This document shows positions 45,691 through 55,360 of a stretch of DNA of 64,000 bases, piece after piece. The notes beneath the pieces are model-generated. The model did not search any database. It was not told the origin of the DNA and saw nothing but the letters and a program-made list of their open reading frames with translations. The position numbers and the translations under genes were made by a program. Source of the stretch: Pogostemon cablin. Lineage: Eukaryota > Streptophyta > Magnoliopsida > Lamiales > Lamiaceae. How positions within the stretch are numbered: the first letter of the stretch is position 1; each line of letters begins with the position of its first letter. The stretch spans positions 5,384,314-5,448,313 of the forward strand of contig CM043005.1 of assembly GCA_023678885.1 (NCBI GenBank), in the 5' to 3' direction.

Positions 45691-45762
45691 GATGGCTTGG
45701 CAAAGTGGTTAGAGGCGCCCTTGTACATGCATGAGGTCTCGGGTTCGAATCCAGCCTCCGCA
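45691..45762 (+). other. tRNA-derived segment with pol III A and B boxes, 3' LTR copy
   Basis: A box TGGCAAAGTGG (45698-45708) fits TRGCNNAGYNGG and B box GGTTCGAATCC (45742-45752) is a perfect match, 33 bases apart. The T loop is tRNA-like, but the acceptor stem (2-3 of 7 pairs) and D stem do not pair, so this is not a working tRNA gene. It looks like a SINE head or decayed tRNA, in antisense to the element, upstream of the TATA box in U3. Confidence 0.65.
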
Positions 45763-45779
45763 TATTTTTCTTTCAAAAG

Positions 45780-45809
45780 TGCATAAAAACACGGGCGTGT
45801 TTTTATGCA
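45780..45809. repeat. Perfect 14-bp hairpin, 3' LTR
   Basis: TGCATAAAAACACG and its exact inverse around a 2-base GG centre. Repeated in the other LTR at 49134-49163. Confidence 0.85.
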
Positions 45810-45867
45810 TCTGCCCGTGTTTTCTTGCAATTTTTCAGCTCTCTGGACAATTTTTGCACTTCTGAAT

Positions 45868-45896
45868 AGACAACACTTTTCTGAAAAGTGTTGTCT
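45868..45896. repeat. Perfect 13-bp hairpin, 3' LTR
   Basis: AGACAACACTTTT and its inverse around CTG. Repeated at 49222-49250. Confidence 0.85.
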
Positions 45897-46151
45897 TTTC
45901 TATGTTGTCTTTGCCAAATTTTCTCTTTTTTTTCGTCTTCGTCCCAATTTAATTCCCGTTTCTTCCATCACTCTTTCAAGCTCAAAACACCCCTTTTCTG
46001 CAAAAATACATAATAATACCTCTCTCAAACTAATTAAGCAATTAATAATATTTTCATTAAAATCATGCTTAATTATTGAATTAAATCCAAATAAATCCAC
46101 ATAAATTCATGCAATTTAGCCCATAATTCTAGGTGAATTTCACACCGATCA

Positions 46152-47878
46152 AACCCCCCAAACTTAAAGTGTTGCTCGTCCCCGAGCAACGAAAGAAAAG
46201 AAAGAACGAGGAGGGGAATTCACCTAGAATTGAATCAAGATATCAAGTCATTTCAAAACCATTTCAATTCAATCAAAACAAGAGACAAGACATCAATTTA
46301 AGTGCATACAAGTTAAGCTTAGGAAATATACAAGCAAGTGAGACCTTCACTACTCCTCTCTAGATTTTGCTTTTCACTCTCACACTCAAAGGGTGTATGG
46401 GAGAAGTGTATACTCTCATAAATCAATTCAAATACATGTCATTACCATATGCTTGACAAAAGTCTACGCTCTCCACCACTTGTATGTGTGTTAATTATTG
46501 GATCAAGAAGGTCTTTATATGGGGTTGTAATGTAGGCTCTTTGGTATTGGGTAGGAAAAATATTTAGGAAAAGTAAGCTCAAGATTAGTAGAGAATTTAA
46601 GTTGACGGCCAATATCAACTCTCACTCTCTCTTTTCTCAAATTAGTGAAGAATTCAAGTTGGTTGGTAGCCTCAACTCTCATTCCCACTTTTTTTTTTCT
46701 TTTTCCACCTTAATCACAAAGAGAATTTTATCCATCCAACAAATAAAAGAACCTTTTTCTTCTCTTTTTCCACTATTGAGTTTTTTTTTCTCTCTCTTTT
46801 CCACAAGGGCTCTCTTTCCATTTTTCTAGTAGAGCTCCTTTATACTTCTTTTATACAAGCTTTACTCAATTTTTTTTCTCAACCTCCATTTTTTTTTTCT
46901 TACTTCATCTTTTCTCCCTCTTTTCTTGCACTTTCACCACTCTCTTTCCAAACTCTCTTGTAAGCTCAATTCAACCACTTCATCCCCATTAATCCTCTAC
47001 TAATCGACAAAGGTGATTAGGATATAAAATATGGATAAAATGGCTAAATTTGTAGGTTGCCAAAGAAATAAGGATAATAAGCTCAAAGGGGCAAACTACG
47101 AAATGATTTCATTTGGTAGGATAAATTTGGCTAAGTGACTTGTCAAAACAAAGATGGCCTTAAATCATTTCTAACAATCTTCACACACATGTAGTTTCAA
47201 GAAGACACAATGGCAAGTTCTAGAATGCACACAAAAGAACGATGCACACACAAGAAAGGAAAAACCATTTGATTTCATGATTTTAAGGCTCAAAAGCTCA
47301 CGGGTTTGTAGTAGTGAAAGAAACACGAAACAAGCATAAACCATAACTCAACAAGTACACAAGTAAAAATCCACCAAGTCACAAGTTCCAACCAAAAATC
47401 ATAGCCTCAAAATTTCTCACAATTAAGCACAAGAGAGCCAAGAAAGATTTTCTCCTTATTGAAAGCAAGAAAAAGCGAGAAAAGCATGAAAAAAAAAAAA
47501 AAAAAAAAACGAAAACAACAAAAAAGGAGAAAATACGTGCCAAGGAAAAGAGTAAGGACTTAAACGTGCGCCGGTGCAATATGCTCAAGTAGGAGTTCAT
47601 GGATACAATTTATAATTCAAACCGTAGAAAAGTCAAGTAACAAATGACATGCCCCCCAAACTTAAATTAGACAAAGTCGAATTTAAGTTGGGAAGATGTT
47701 CGTTACCTCAATTTGCACCACTCCTTTGCTCTTCAAGGCCAATACCATGGCTCCACGCTTTAGTCCCTACAAACACAACCATAAAACGAAAAACAAATCA
47801 AAAAAAATATCCCTATCCTAACCACTCAACAAACCCAAAGTCACAAATACAACTAAATTCCCCGGCAACGGCGCCATT
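46152..47878 (-). other. LARD internal region, non-coding
   Basis: 1727 bp. Left: polypurine tract and perfect hairpin (46171-46190). Middle: very pyrimidine-rich plus strand (46620-46970) and a 20-base A run (about 47490-47509). A second polypurine-like motif lies at 47651-47663. Right: primer site. Phrases shared with the Athila spacer at 7639-9765 include 'gtaggctctttggtat', 'gatggcctta.atcatttc' and 'ggctcaaa.gctcac'. No gag, protease or pol motif in any frame. Confidence 0.8.
47860..47876 (-). other. Primer binding site, 17-nt match to tRNA-Asp
   Basis: The element strand reads TGGCGCCGTTGCCGGGG, fully complementary to the 3' end of plant tRNA-Asp. Two bases separate it from the 5' LTR. 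Confidence 0.9.
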
Positions 47879-49505
47879 TGATTGGTCGTTATAGTCCGGG
47901 CGACCAAGCAACAAAATATCGAACCACAGGGAATTTAGGATTCATGGCCTTTAGGTATAGTATCGTGATTAGTTAGGGACGATCGGAAAGGAGGTTTAAA
48001 AATAAAAGAAAATAAAATGCATGGAAAAATAAATCTAATTACAATATTTTTGGATTTTCAATGCCATGGTAGTCTTCATGATACACTCATATAATCAATC
48101 ATCCAACATCTTTAATTGTTTTCCATTTTTAAGCAAATCATGGTAAGGGCGATCACTATTTCCACCTATCCCCAAGGGCCATGGTGAATAGGATGTAGAT
48201 TATTTTCATAACCCCTAAAAAGCTCCTAGGATCGATCCTACTTACAATTCCCTTCAAGGTACTATGCTCGTATGGATGGGGTTCCCTTCACTAGTTTAAT
48301 CCTCGGGCACAAGTGATCTCACTAGTGTTCATTTATGTTGTTCTAAATATAAGGACTCCCGGCCAGGCTCCCCTTATATTAAACCCATGTGTAATAAATG
48401 GAAGAAACTCACATATGATAATCATGCAAAGCAACTAAGGGTAAAGCAACGACAAGACATGTCGATACACCATACACAACCTAATCACTGTACACTAATA
48501 CCAAAGACATAAATCCCATATTATTACAAGACATGTGAATTTCATAAATAAAACCTAATCAAAGCCGGAAATTCAATCAAGACATTTTCATAAATTAATC
48601 AATAATCATGCCGTCAATCAACCACCAAAACATAGAAAATAAAGATAATAAATAGGATTAGATTACACCTTAATGAAGTTTTTACATCCATGAAGATCAT
48701 CTTCTCCTTGGTGTCTCCACCTTCTTGGAAAGCAAATAAAATCCTAAACTAGAAAAATATTAAAACTACGGATCCCTCACCCCGAAAGGGGGAGGGATCT
48801 CAACTATGGAGATCTTGCTAAAAAAGCCCTTTCTCAACTATTGAATCTTGAAAAGATTCAATTTTATTGAATTTAAATGGATGAAGGAATTGGTTCCAAG
48901 AGTTGGTCCAAATGAGGGTATTTATAGGTGTAGGGTGAGTGGATTTTGTGATGATTTTCGATGTGGGACAAGAGTGAATTTTATAGAATTTTCGGTTCCA
49001 GGAATTTAGTATAAGAATAAATTGGGCGAGTATTAATCACATGTGATGGCTTGGCAAAGTGGTTAGAGGCGCCCTTGTACATGCATGAGGTCTCGGGTTC
49101 GAATCCAGCCTCCGCATATTTTTCTTTCAAAAGTGCATAAAAACACGGGCGTGTTTTTATGCATCTGCCCGTGTTTTCTTGCAATTTTTCAGCTCTCTGG
49201 ACAATTTTTGCACTTCTGAATAGACAACACTTTTCTGAAAAGTGTTGTCTTTTCTATGTTGTCTTTGCCAAATTTTCTCTTTTTTTTCGTCTTCGTCCCA
49301 ATTTAATTCCCGTTTCTTCCATCACTCTTTCAAGCTCAAAACACCCCTTTTCTGCAAAAATACATAATAATACCTCTCTCAAACTAATTAAGCAATTAAT
49401 AATATTTTCATTAAAATCATGCTTAATTATTGAATTAAATCCAAATAAATCCACATAAATTCATGCAATTTAGCCCATAATTCTAGGTGAATTTCACACC
49501 GATCA
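47879..49505 (-). repeat. LARD 5' LTR (1627 bp)
   Basis: Near-identical partner of 44525-46151. TATA core TATAAATAC on the minus strand at about 48925-48917; U3 extends from there to 49505. Confidence 0.93.
49045..49116 (+). other. tRNA-derived segment with pol III A and B boxes, 5' LTR copy
   Basis: Identical to 45691-45762. A box 49052-49062, B box 49096-49106. It lies about 120 bp above the TATA box and points away from the element body, toward the LRR gene. Hairpins follow at 49134-49163 and 49222-49250. Confidence 0.65.
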
Positions 49506-49510
49506 ACTAC

Positions 49511-49681
49511 ATTGTGAAATACTCCCGGTTATTCCATTTGGGAAGGTAATGGCCCTAATGGGTACATACATTTCATTTTCCAAATATGCAAATAAAAGGA
49601 ATTAAAGTATTAAAACTATTAAAGGACAGTAATATTTATAATTAATTATTTAATACTGAATACTCGCGATCCAATATCTAC
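49511..49681. other. Short 3' flank between LRR gene and LARD
   Basis: AT-rich; probably the LRR gene's 3' UTR region, cut short by the LARD. No clear poly(A) signal seen. Confidence 0.5.
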
Positions 49682-50776
49682 CTAACACGCTCTGAGTGGC
49701 TTCCCACAGAGGCAATCATTGTACACAAACGACGACGCTTCAAGATGATCAAAAGGCGATCCCGACGGTATTGGGCCACAGAGATGGTTATGGCTGACAT
49801 CCAGGTGCCCGATAAACGTCGCCGATGATATAGACTTCGGAATGCTGCCCCTCAAATTGTTGTACGACAGATCCAACACAGTGAAGTACGAGCTCGGCCC
49901 GAATGCATTTGGAATGACGCCATCAATGGCGTTCCTGCTCAAGTTCAGTATGCTTATCCTTGAATTAATCAATGTCGGTGGAATCGGGCCCGACATCAGA
50001 TTCCCATCCAGATTCAACGTGGCGAGCACCGCCATTTTACCCAAGGAAGCCGGAATCGGGCCGGACAGCTGGTTAAGTGATAGATCCAAATCGGAGAGTC
50101 GGTAGATGTAACATATGGATTCCGGAATCAGCCCGTTTAGCTTGTTCTTGCTCAACAAAGCCCGACTCAACATTCTCAATTTACCAAAATTTCTCGGAAT
50201 CGTACCCGAAATTTGGTTACCTCGGATATCCAAGTGCATTAATGACGAGAGATTGGTGAGCGAGCGCGGAATGGTGCCGGAAAGCTGGTTATCGGCGACG
50301 TTCAACACGGTGAGTCGACTCAGCCGGCCGATGTCAGCGGGGATCTCTCCGGTGAGCTTGTTTCCTATGAGGTCGAGGATTCTGAGGAAAGGCAGGTAAG
50401 CAATGCAGGGTGGGATTGGGCCGGAGATGCCCTTCCAATCGGCGATTGTGAGGCTGGAGAGTCGGGTGAGGCCGCAGATGGCCCGCGAAATCGAACCGGT
50501 CATGTAACCGGTTCGATTGGCCTTCTCGAAGATGGGGTCCTCCGACTCGCCTCGGAGGTTGATGTCGGCGACCCGGTGACTTTCCGGGTCGCAACTGACT
50601 CCGTACCAGTTGTGGCAGCAGTCGTAGCCCTTCCATGAGTTGAAGATGCCCAAATAGGGCTCGTTTAGGGCAGCTCGGAAGGCCAATAGAGCTGCCCGAT
50701 CGGACGGCAGGCAGGCGTCCGATCGTGCAGCTACAGAAAGGAGAATAAGAAGGGATAGTAGGGCGGTAGCAGCCAT
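49682..50776 (-). CDS. Leucine-rich-repeat protein, DRT100-like
   Basis: Intact single-exon gene of 364 residues. Residues 1-21 form a signal peptide (LLSLLILLSVAARSDAC), so the product is secreted or in the cell wall. An LRR N-terminal cap follows (CLPSDRAALLAFRAAL, then CCHNWYGVSCD). About nine plant-type repeats of the LxxLxLxxNxLxGxIP kind run from near residue 100 to 340. The C-terminal cap is CLCGKPLRAC. Length and caps match the DRT100/polygalacturonase-inhibitor-like group (usually about 370 residues). No transmembrane segment or kinase follows, so it is not a receptor kinase. Higher GC than its surroundings. The biochemical role of this group is poorly known; a ligand or inhibitor role is only inferred. 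Confidence 0.9.
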   Translation of the reverse strand: MAATALLSLLILLSVAARSDACLPSDRAALLAFRAALNEPYLGIFNSWKGYDCCHNWYGVSCDPESHRVADINLRGESEDPIFEKANRTGYMTGSISRAICGLTRLSSLTIADWKGISGPIPPCIAYLPFLRILDLIGNKLTGEIPADIGRLSRLTVLNVADNQLSGTIPRSLTNLSSLMHLDIRGNQISGTIPRNFGKLRMLSRALLSKNKLNGLIPESICYIYRLSDLDLSLNQLSGPIPASLGKMAVLATLNLDGNLMSGPIPPTLINSRISILNLSRNAIDGVIPNAFGPSSYFTVLDLSYNNLRGSIPKSISSATFIGHLDVSHNHLCGPIPSGSPFDHLEASSFVYNDCLCGKPLRAC

Positions 50777-50907
50777 AGCTTGAGTTGGTTTTACTGCTCT
50801 GTTTCTCTCTCTGAGTTGGGGTTGGGCTTCCTCTCACAGTATTGCATGTGGAAGTGTTGCTTCACCGCAGGATCATGCATGTTAAGCAGCCTGCCTTGGG
50901 TTTTAAA

Positions 50908-50920
50908 TACTTTTTGTTAA
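50908..50920 (-). promoter_or_regulatory. Possible TATA box of the LRR gene
   Basis: The minus strand reads AGTATTTAAAAC, about 135 bp above the ATG at 50776; a plausible distance. Weak evidence from one motif. Confidence 0.4.
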
Positions 50921-51009
50921 AATGACGCTTTCATCCCTCACGTGTGTTGTTTGGATATGGGTGTCCAATCAACATGGTTAGGAGATAAGATCGGAATGAA
51001 CTAAGAAAA

Positions 51010-51640
51010 TGACTAGTCGTAGGCCTATAAACGAGATGAGTCGGGTCGAATTTTACGAAGATTGAATCCTGTTTGTTAGGTAGAAAACGAGTTTGAGCTT
51101 GAGTTGTTTAAAATTTTAAAACCTTGTTTGAGTTTGAGCTCATTAGTTAAAGATCTTTTTGTATATGAACATGTTTGTTAATATGTTCGCGAACTTTTGT
51201 TCGATAACTTGTTCGCGAACAGCTGTATAATTTCATTCGTGAACATGATTAACAAACCCCACTATAATCTAAAGGCTAAAATAATAAAATATTCATCGAC
51301 TAATAAAAAATAAAGAAACTCAAAATATATAAATACTTTCAATAATTTTAATATTATATTTATATTACAAAGAATAAAAATAAATTACATATATATTTAA
51401 TGTTCGATAACTTGTTCACGAACATGTTAAATGAGCATCAAACGTGCCTGTTCATGAACTTTTAACAAATAAGTTATACAATGCTCAAATTCTATTTGTT
51501 TACATAACAAGCTCAAAAATGAGCTCGTTAAGTATTTATTAAATTAATCGAACAAACACGAATGAGCTTTTGATGAGTCAAGTCATGAACTGTTCCTTGC
51601 ACACTCTATTTGCTTACGCTCATAAACTTAAGTTCGCAGT
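51010..51640. repeat. Degenerate AT-rich repeat with GTTCG..GAAC words
   Basis: Contains many copies of 'gttcgcgaac', 'ttgttcgataac' and 'gagctc' words on both strands, like the sub-terminal parts of the hAT-type MITEs at 27213 and 39498. Likely an old member of such a group; ends not resolved. Confidence 0.45.
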
Positions 51641-51664
51641 TATGAATGGACCTATATTGGTATA

Positions 51665-51986
51665 TTTATAGTTTAAGAAAACTACTTTGCACAACCACAG
51701 CGTGTGGCAGATGGTGCACGACGAGTCTTTGGACAGGGACATTGTGTCGACCGGAGGCCAGGTGGGGAAGGAGGTATCCGCAAGCTGGTTCGGCATGCAA
51801 CCTGTGGATTTTCTGATACCTCATGTGTACCAATTTACTTACACCCTCAGAGATGGAATCCTCATTGCTTCGCACATCGGCTTATCAGAAAACTTGCGTT
51901 TGAGTCTGCTCAAACAGGGTGATTCCCCCTTTTATTTTACCATCACAAAAGTTAATGCAACTAATCCCTTGTCGTCTGTTGTGTAA
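51665..51986 (+). pseudogene. Host gene fragment, unrecognised
   Basis: An open frame of about 100 codons without an ATG. Its first 80 residues look protein-like (HNHSVWQMVHDESLDRD, then SASWFGMQPVDFLIPHVYQF); after LLKQ the text turns random and ends at TAA. It may start at an acceptor (aaccacag, 51692-51699). Probably one exon of a gene left behind or captured; I do not recognise the family. Confidence 0.4.
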
Positions 51987-52062
51987 TTGTCACAAAACTA
52001 CCTTAGCTTGCTTGCTCACCACACGAATCCCCTGCACCATTTTGTCTATATCATTTCTTGTA

Positions 52063-52205
52063 TTCCCTCCGTCCGTCGTCGAAAAGGTATACATTTTGCT
52101 ATTTTGGGCGTTCGCATCAAAAGTATACATTTTTTTTAACACATGGGACCATACACATCACTAATATATTTAATATATGAGTCTTACACACCTCACTAAT
52201 ACAAC
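52063..52205. mobile_element. Stowaway-like MITE, left part
   Basis: Begins attccctccgtccg and keeps the family words ('gggaccatacacatcactaat'). It is cut at 52205 by the LTR of the Tat element; its other half would lie beyond the right window edge. Confidence 0.65.
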
Positions 52206-53165
52206 TGTAACAACAAATTTTTGTATTTATAATAAAATAAATACAAGTTAATTACAATAATAATCCAGAAGGATTAAACTTGATAATTAAGGAAGCGATC
52301 TCTATCAATCCTCTGATTCTTCTCTCGAACCAACGTAGACTTTGACTGGTTGTGTTGACGGCGCTGACTGTGTTGACTGCGCTGATTCTGACTTTGTTGA
52401 CTGGAGTATACGCTGACTGTGTTGACAGCGTGTGTGGAGCCGGATCTTCAATTGAAGCTTGTCCGAGCTCAAATTTGAGACTTTGTAATGTTTATCCAGA
52501 GGCATCGAGCCTTTGTTTGGATTAAACGTATTTTTTGATGTAAAAAACACTCGATCTGGAGGGCTCAGCACCTTAATCCAGGGTCGTATGTTGTTCTTGG
52601 CGCGAAGAACACCGAAGAACTCAGTATATGAAGAACGCTAGATTTGGGGGGCTCCGCACCTTAATCCCGAATCGTTTGCCGTTCTTGACTTCAAGATGCT
52701 TGAAGATCTCAAGGGAGCACTGCTCGTGTTCTTGATCTCTTCAGAGCGTTTATGTCTTCAAGTATTTGAGTGTGTGTCTGGAACGAATTGAGGAGACCCC
52801 TTTATATAGGTGAGAGGTGAAGACCCCCTCATAAATGTCCTGCATTCTGATTGGCCCAGAGTTATTTGGGCCATATCCTGCGGGCTCGGGCCTCCACTTG
52901 TTTGGGCTGTAATCAGGCCTATTTTATTTGGGCCTGATTTAATTTGTATAGGCTTGTTTGACTTAAGTAAGGCCTCATTTGACTTGGGCTTGCTTGACTT
53001 GGGTCAGGCCTCATTTAATTTAAGCTCCATTTAATTTGTTGGGCCCAAATTATTTATTAATTTACTTTAGGAATTAATTTATTTAAATTTCAAAATAAAT
53101 TAATATTTAATTAATAAAATCCACATATCGCCATTTAATTGGACCGTAAATTTTAATTGCTTACA
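52206..53165 (-). repeat. Tat element 3' LTR (960 bp)
   Basis: On the element strand TGTAAGC...GTTACA; bounded on the left by the broken MITE and on the right by a purine tract (AAGGGGCATT). The element strand has CCTATATAAAGGGG near 52799-52812 as TATA box, placing about 355 bp of U3 above it. Contains short repeats of 'gctgactgtgttgac'. Confidence 0.8.
52799..52812 (-). promoter_or_regulatory. TATA box in Tat LTR
   Basis: TATATAAAG on the minus strand in GC-rich surroundings; canonical for LTR U3. Confidence 0.65.
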
Positions 53166-53340
53166 AATGCCCCTTGCGATTTGTTTCACGGACGCCATGT
53201 CTTGTTGTGAAGGAATCGCAAAAGTCCCTTTTATTTTCAGCATTTATAATTTGGGCTTTTGCAATTGAAAAAAAAATTACCTTTTCCAAACTTTTTTTGT
53301 CCCAATTTTAAGTGGTCCAATTTATTTTCTTATGCCCAAC

Positions 53341-53523
53341 TTGTTTCTTGTCCACCAAGATAAGAGAATATGGGACACATTTATCTCTTGTTCACCAAGA
53401 TAAGAGAATATGGGTCATATTTGTTTCTTGTTCACCAAGATAAGAGAATATGGGACATATTTGTTTCTTGTTCACCAAGATAAGAGAATATGGGACGTAT
53501 TTGTTTCTTGTTCACCAAGATAA
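53341..53523. repeat. 40-bp tandem repeat, 4.6 copies
   Basis: Exact 40-bp period with starts at 53341, 53381, 53421, 53461 and 53501. Core words are 'tgttcaccaagataagag' and 'aatatggga'. Lies just upstream of the antisense gene's TATA box. Confidence 0.9.
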
Positions 53524-53551
53524 TTTCCATAATTTGCTGCGGCCTCTTCAC

Positions 53552-53559
53552 TATATAAG
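53552..53559 (+). promoter_or_regulatory. Plus-strand TATA box of the antisense gene
   Basis: TATATAAG, followed about 30 bp later by a plausible start region and a 5' UTR exon ending at CTAGAAAG|GTAATC (donor near 53712). Confidence 0.55.
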
Positions 53560-53984
53560 AAGGCCCAAGAAATCACCAATCGAGTGTAAGACATTTACAG
53601 GTCTTCTTTTCTTTTCTCCAATTTTCTTCACAGGTAGCATAAATTTTTTTACTTCTTTGTAGACTTCTTTCTGCTGAGATATCAAGGGAGAATACCTTTC
53701 ATACTAGAAAGGTAATCACTCATCACACTTCTTTTTTTTTTGGTTTTTTTTTTTTGATTACTGTATTTTTGTGATCTTCCTGTCAACCCGTCCCTCTTCC
53801 TTTCCGAAAAGCCCGACGAGCCTTACCCCGTAAGGGTTATCCCTTTAACATTTGCCCCTCGGTTGTCCCTCAAATTGCTGATGAGCGTCATCAATAGTAA
53901 TCTGACGATGAAACTGAGGCTGAACATCAGTGCAATCAGTAGTAATCTGATGATGAAATTGAGGCCTAGTCCTATTTGTGTGTG

Positions 53985-54800
53985 ATGCCAAAAACAATGG
54001 CGCCGGTGGTGACTGCGCTTCGATGGCTTGCTAGTGGTCAATCTGGGCAAACAACGCGATGACGTCTATTTCCAGCGGTGGATAACAGACTGGCAGTGAG
54101 TTCGCGCTTCCGGCGAGAATGGATGCTTCGCGATGATGAATCGGCAAAGGGCAGTCTTGGCTTCTGGTGAGCTCGATGAGATCCGGGCAGCAGCGTGTGG
54201 CGGCGACTTTGAAGCGACGGAGAGGAACGACAGAAAGTGGAGTGCGAGCCATTGGCGTATGGTGGCGGGTGGGCATCGCCACTTTCGGCTAGGGAAAGAG
54301 CGGCATCAATCGGTGTTGACGTGGCCACTGGTAGAGAATTCTTCCAGATCGCAACAGTGATGGGATTTGGCGGCTGGTTGCGGCAGACCTTGAGCTTACA
54401 GTGGTCGATCTGGGGTGATGAGCGAGGGGTGTTGGCGATGCGGAAGTAGGAAAAGCAGCGACCGATGGGCGATCACGGAGGTGGCGATTTGCAGCGGCGG
54501 CGAGGCAACCGAGATCGGTGGCTGGCGAGCGGATCTGGCGATGGCGAGCGGATCTGGCGATGCGGTGACCGAGATCGGCGGCTGGCGATCGTCGGTGAGC
54601 TGCGGCGAGCAGCCGAGGGGATGGCTTTCGGCGTGGCGTGAACCTCCGGTGGCTGATGGACGCTGGCGGGCGGTGGCTTCGCGATTTTTTTGTGGCAGCA
54701 ACGGCGAAGGCGTTTTGAAGCGGCTGGCAGTGTATCTGTGGTCAGCGACTACGGCGGAATGGGTTGCTGCTTCGTTCTTGTGTCGTGAGAGCATAGTGCA
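53985..54800. other. GC-rich island inside the putative 5' UTR intron
   Basis: Sharp change to GC-rich DNA with repeated 'gagcggatctggcgatg' and 'accgagatcgg.ggctggcga' words. Open frames on both strands (54038-54328, 54396-54794 and others) have low-complexity Arg/Ser/Pro text and no recognisable domain. Perhaps a captured or nested sequence. Confidence 0.5.
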
Positions 54801-55360
54801 GCAGATCTCAATTTCTTGATTCTTGTAAAATTGGGTACTGCATGCTGAAAATTCACGTGGGAAAGGTGGATCAATTTTGACTTCCCAAGTTAATTTTGAC
54901 TCCTTTGGCCCATTTGATTAAATTTGGGCCCTAAACAACTTTGTACCCTCCATACAATTTGGATTGGACTTTTATAAATTGATGTCCCATGTGAAAGTTA
55001 ACTTTGGCCATGGATTTTTATATAAGTTGAATCAAAATTTTGGGCTTTAATGTTGATTTATTTGGGCCAACATTTCCTTTGTCCCTTATTACTCCCACTT
55101 AGCCTGATGGATTTAATCCAATTTGGGCCTATTATTTGACACACTAGTCAATTTGGGCTTGAGACCCACCATTGTGCTCATTTCAATATTTAGACCCTTC
55201 CCATCATACGTTTAATTTATAATTTTAAATTTAATAATTAATTGACCCATGAATTTATTTTGGGCCTTTTAATTAATTAAATCAAAGAAATATAAATTAA
55301 TTTGAACTACTTTTGCTGATATATTCTCTCATATTTCCTTGCAGTTAATTCAACTTCAAG

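Larger units (their letters stand above)
44525..46151 (-). repeat. LARD 3' LTR (1627 bp)
   Basis: TG...CA, paired at +3354 with 47879-49505. Its terminal third (U3) holds the tRNA-like segment and two perfect hairpins; TATA core at about 45563-45571. Confidence 0.93.
44525..49505 (-). mobile_element. Non-autonomous LTR retrotransposon (LARD type), complete and young
   Basis: A 4981-bp element with two 1627-bp LTRs and a perfect 5-bp target duplication ACTAC (44520-44524 and 49506-49510). Minus-strand orientation is set by the primer site at 47860-47876 and the polypurine tract at 46152-46163. The internal 1727 bp have no gag or pol. The LTRs differ at only two places by eye (45256/48610, and a C/T in 'gaaaaa.attaaaac'), so insertion is recent. 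Primer site, polypurine tract, adjoining hairpin and several internal phrases match the Athila element, the likely helper. It stops about 175 bp below the LRR gene. Confidence 0.93.

Noticed and set aside
45691..45762. A functional tRNA gene
   Set aside because: A and B boxes fit but the acceptor and D stems do not pair, and the T stem has two mismatches; reported as tRNA-derived instead.
46602..46829. Ser/Phe-rich frame in the LARD internal region
   Set aside because: Produced by a pyrimidine-rich stretch; no relation to gag or pol.
49842..50399. Plus-strand frames opposite the LRR gene
   Set aside because: Shadows of the LRR repeats on the other strand.
53341..53523. CRISPR-like array of regular repeats
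   Set aside because: Units are contiguous with no unique spacers, in a plant retrotransposon; it is a simple tandem repeat.
54396..54819. Protein genes of 132-134 codons on opposite strands
   Set aside because: Low-complexity frames in a GC-rich island; no domain and no start context.
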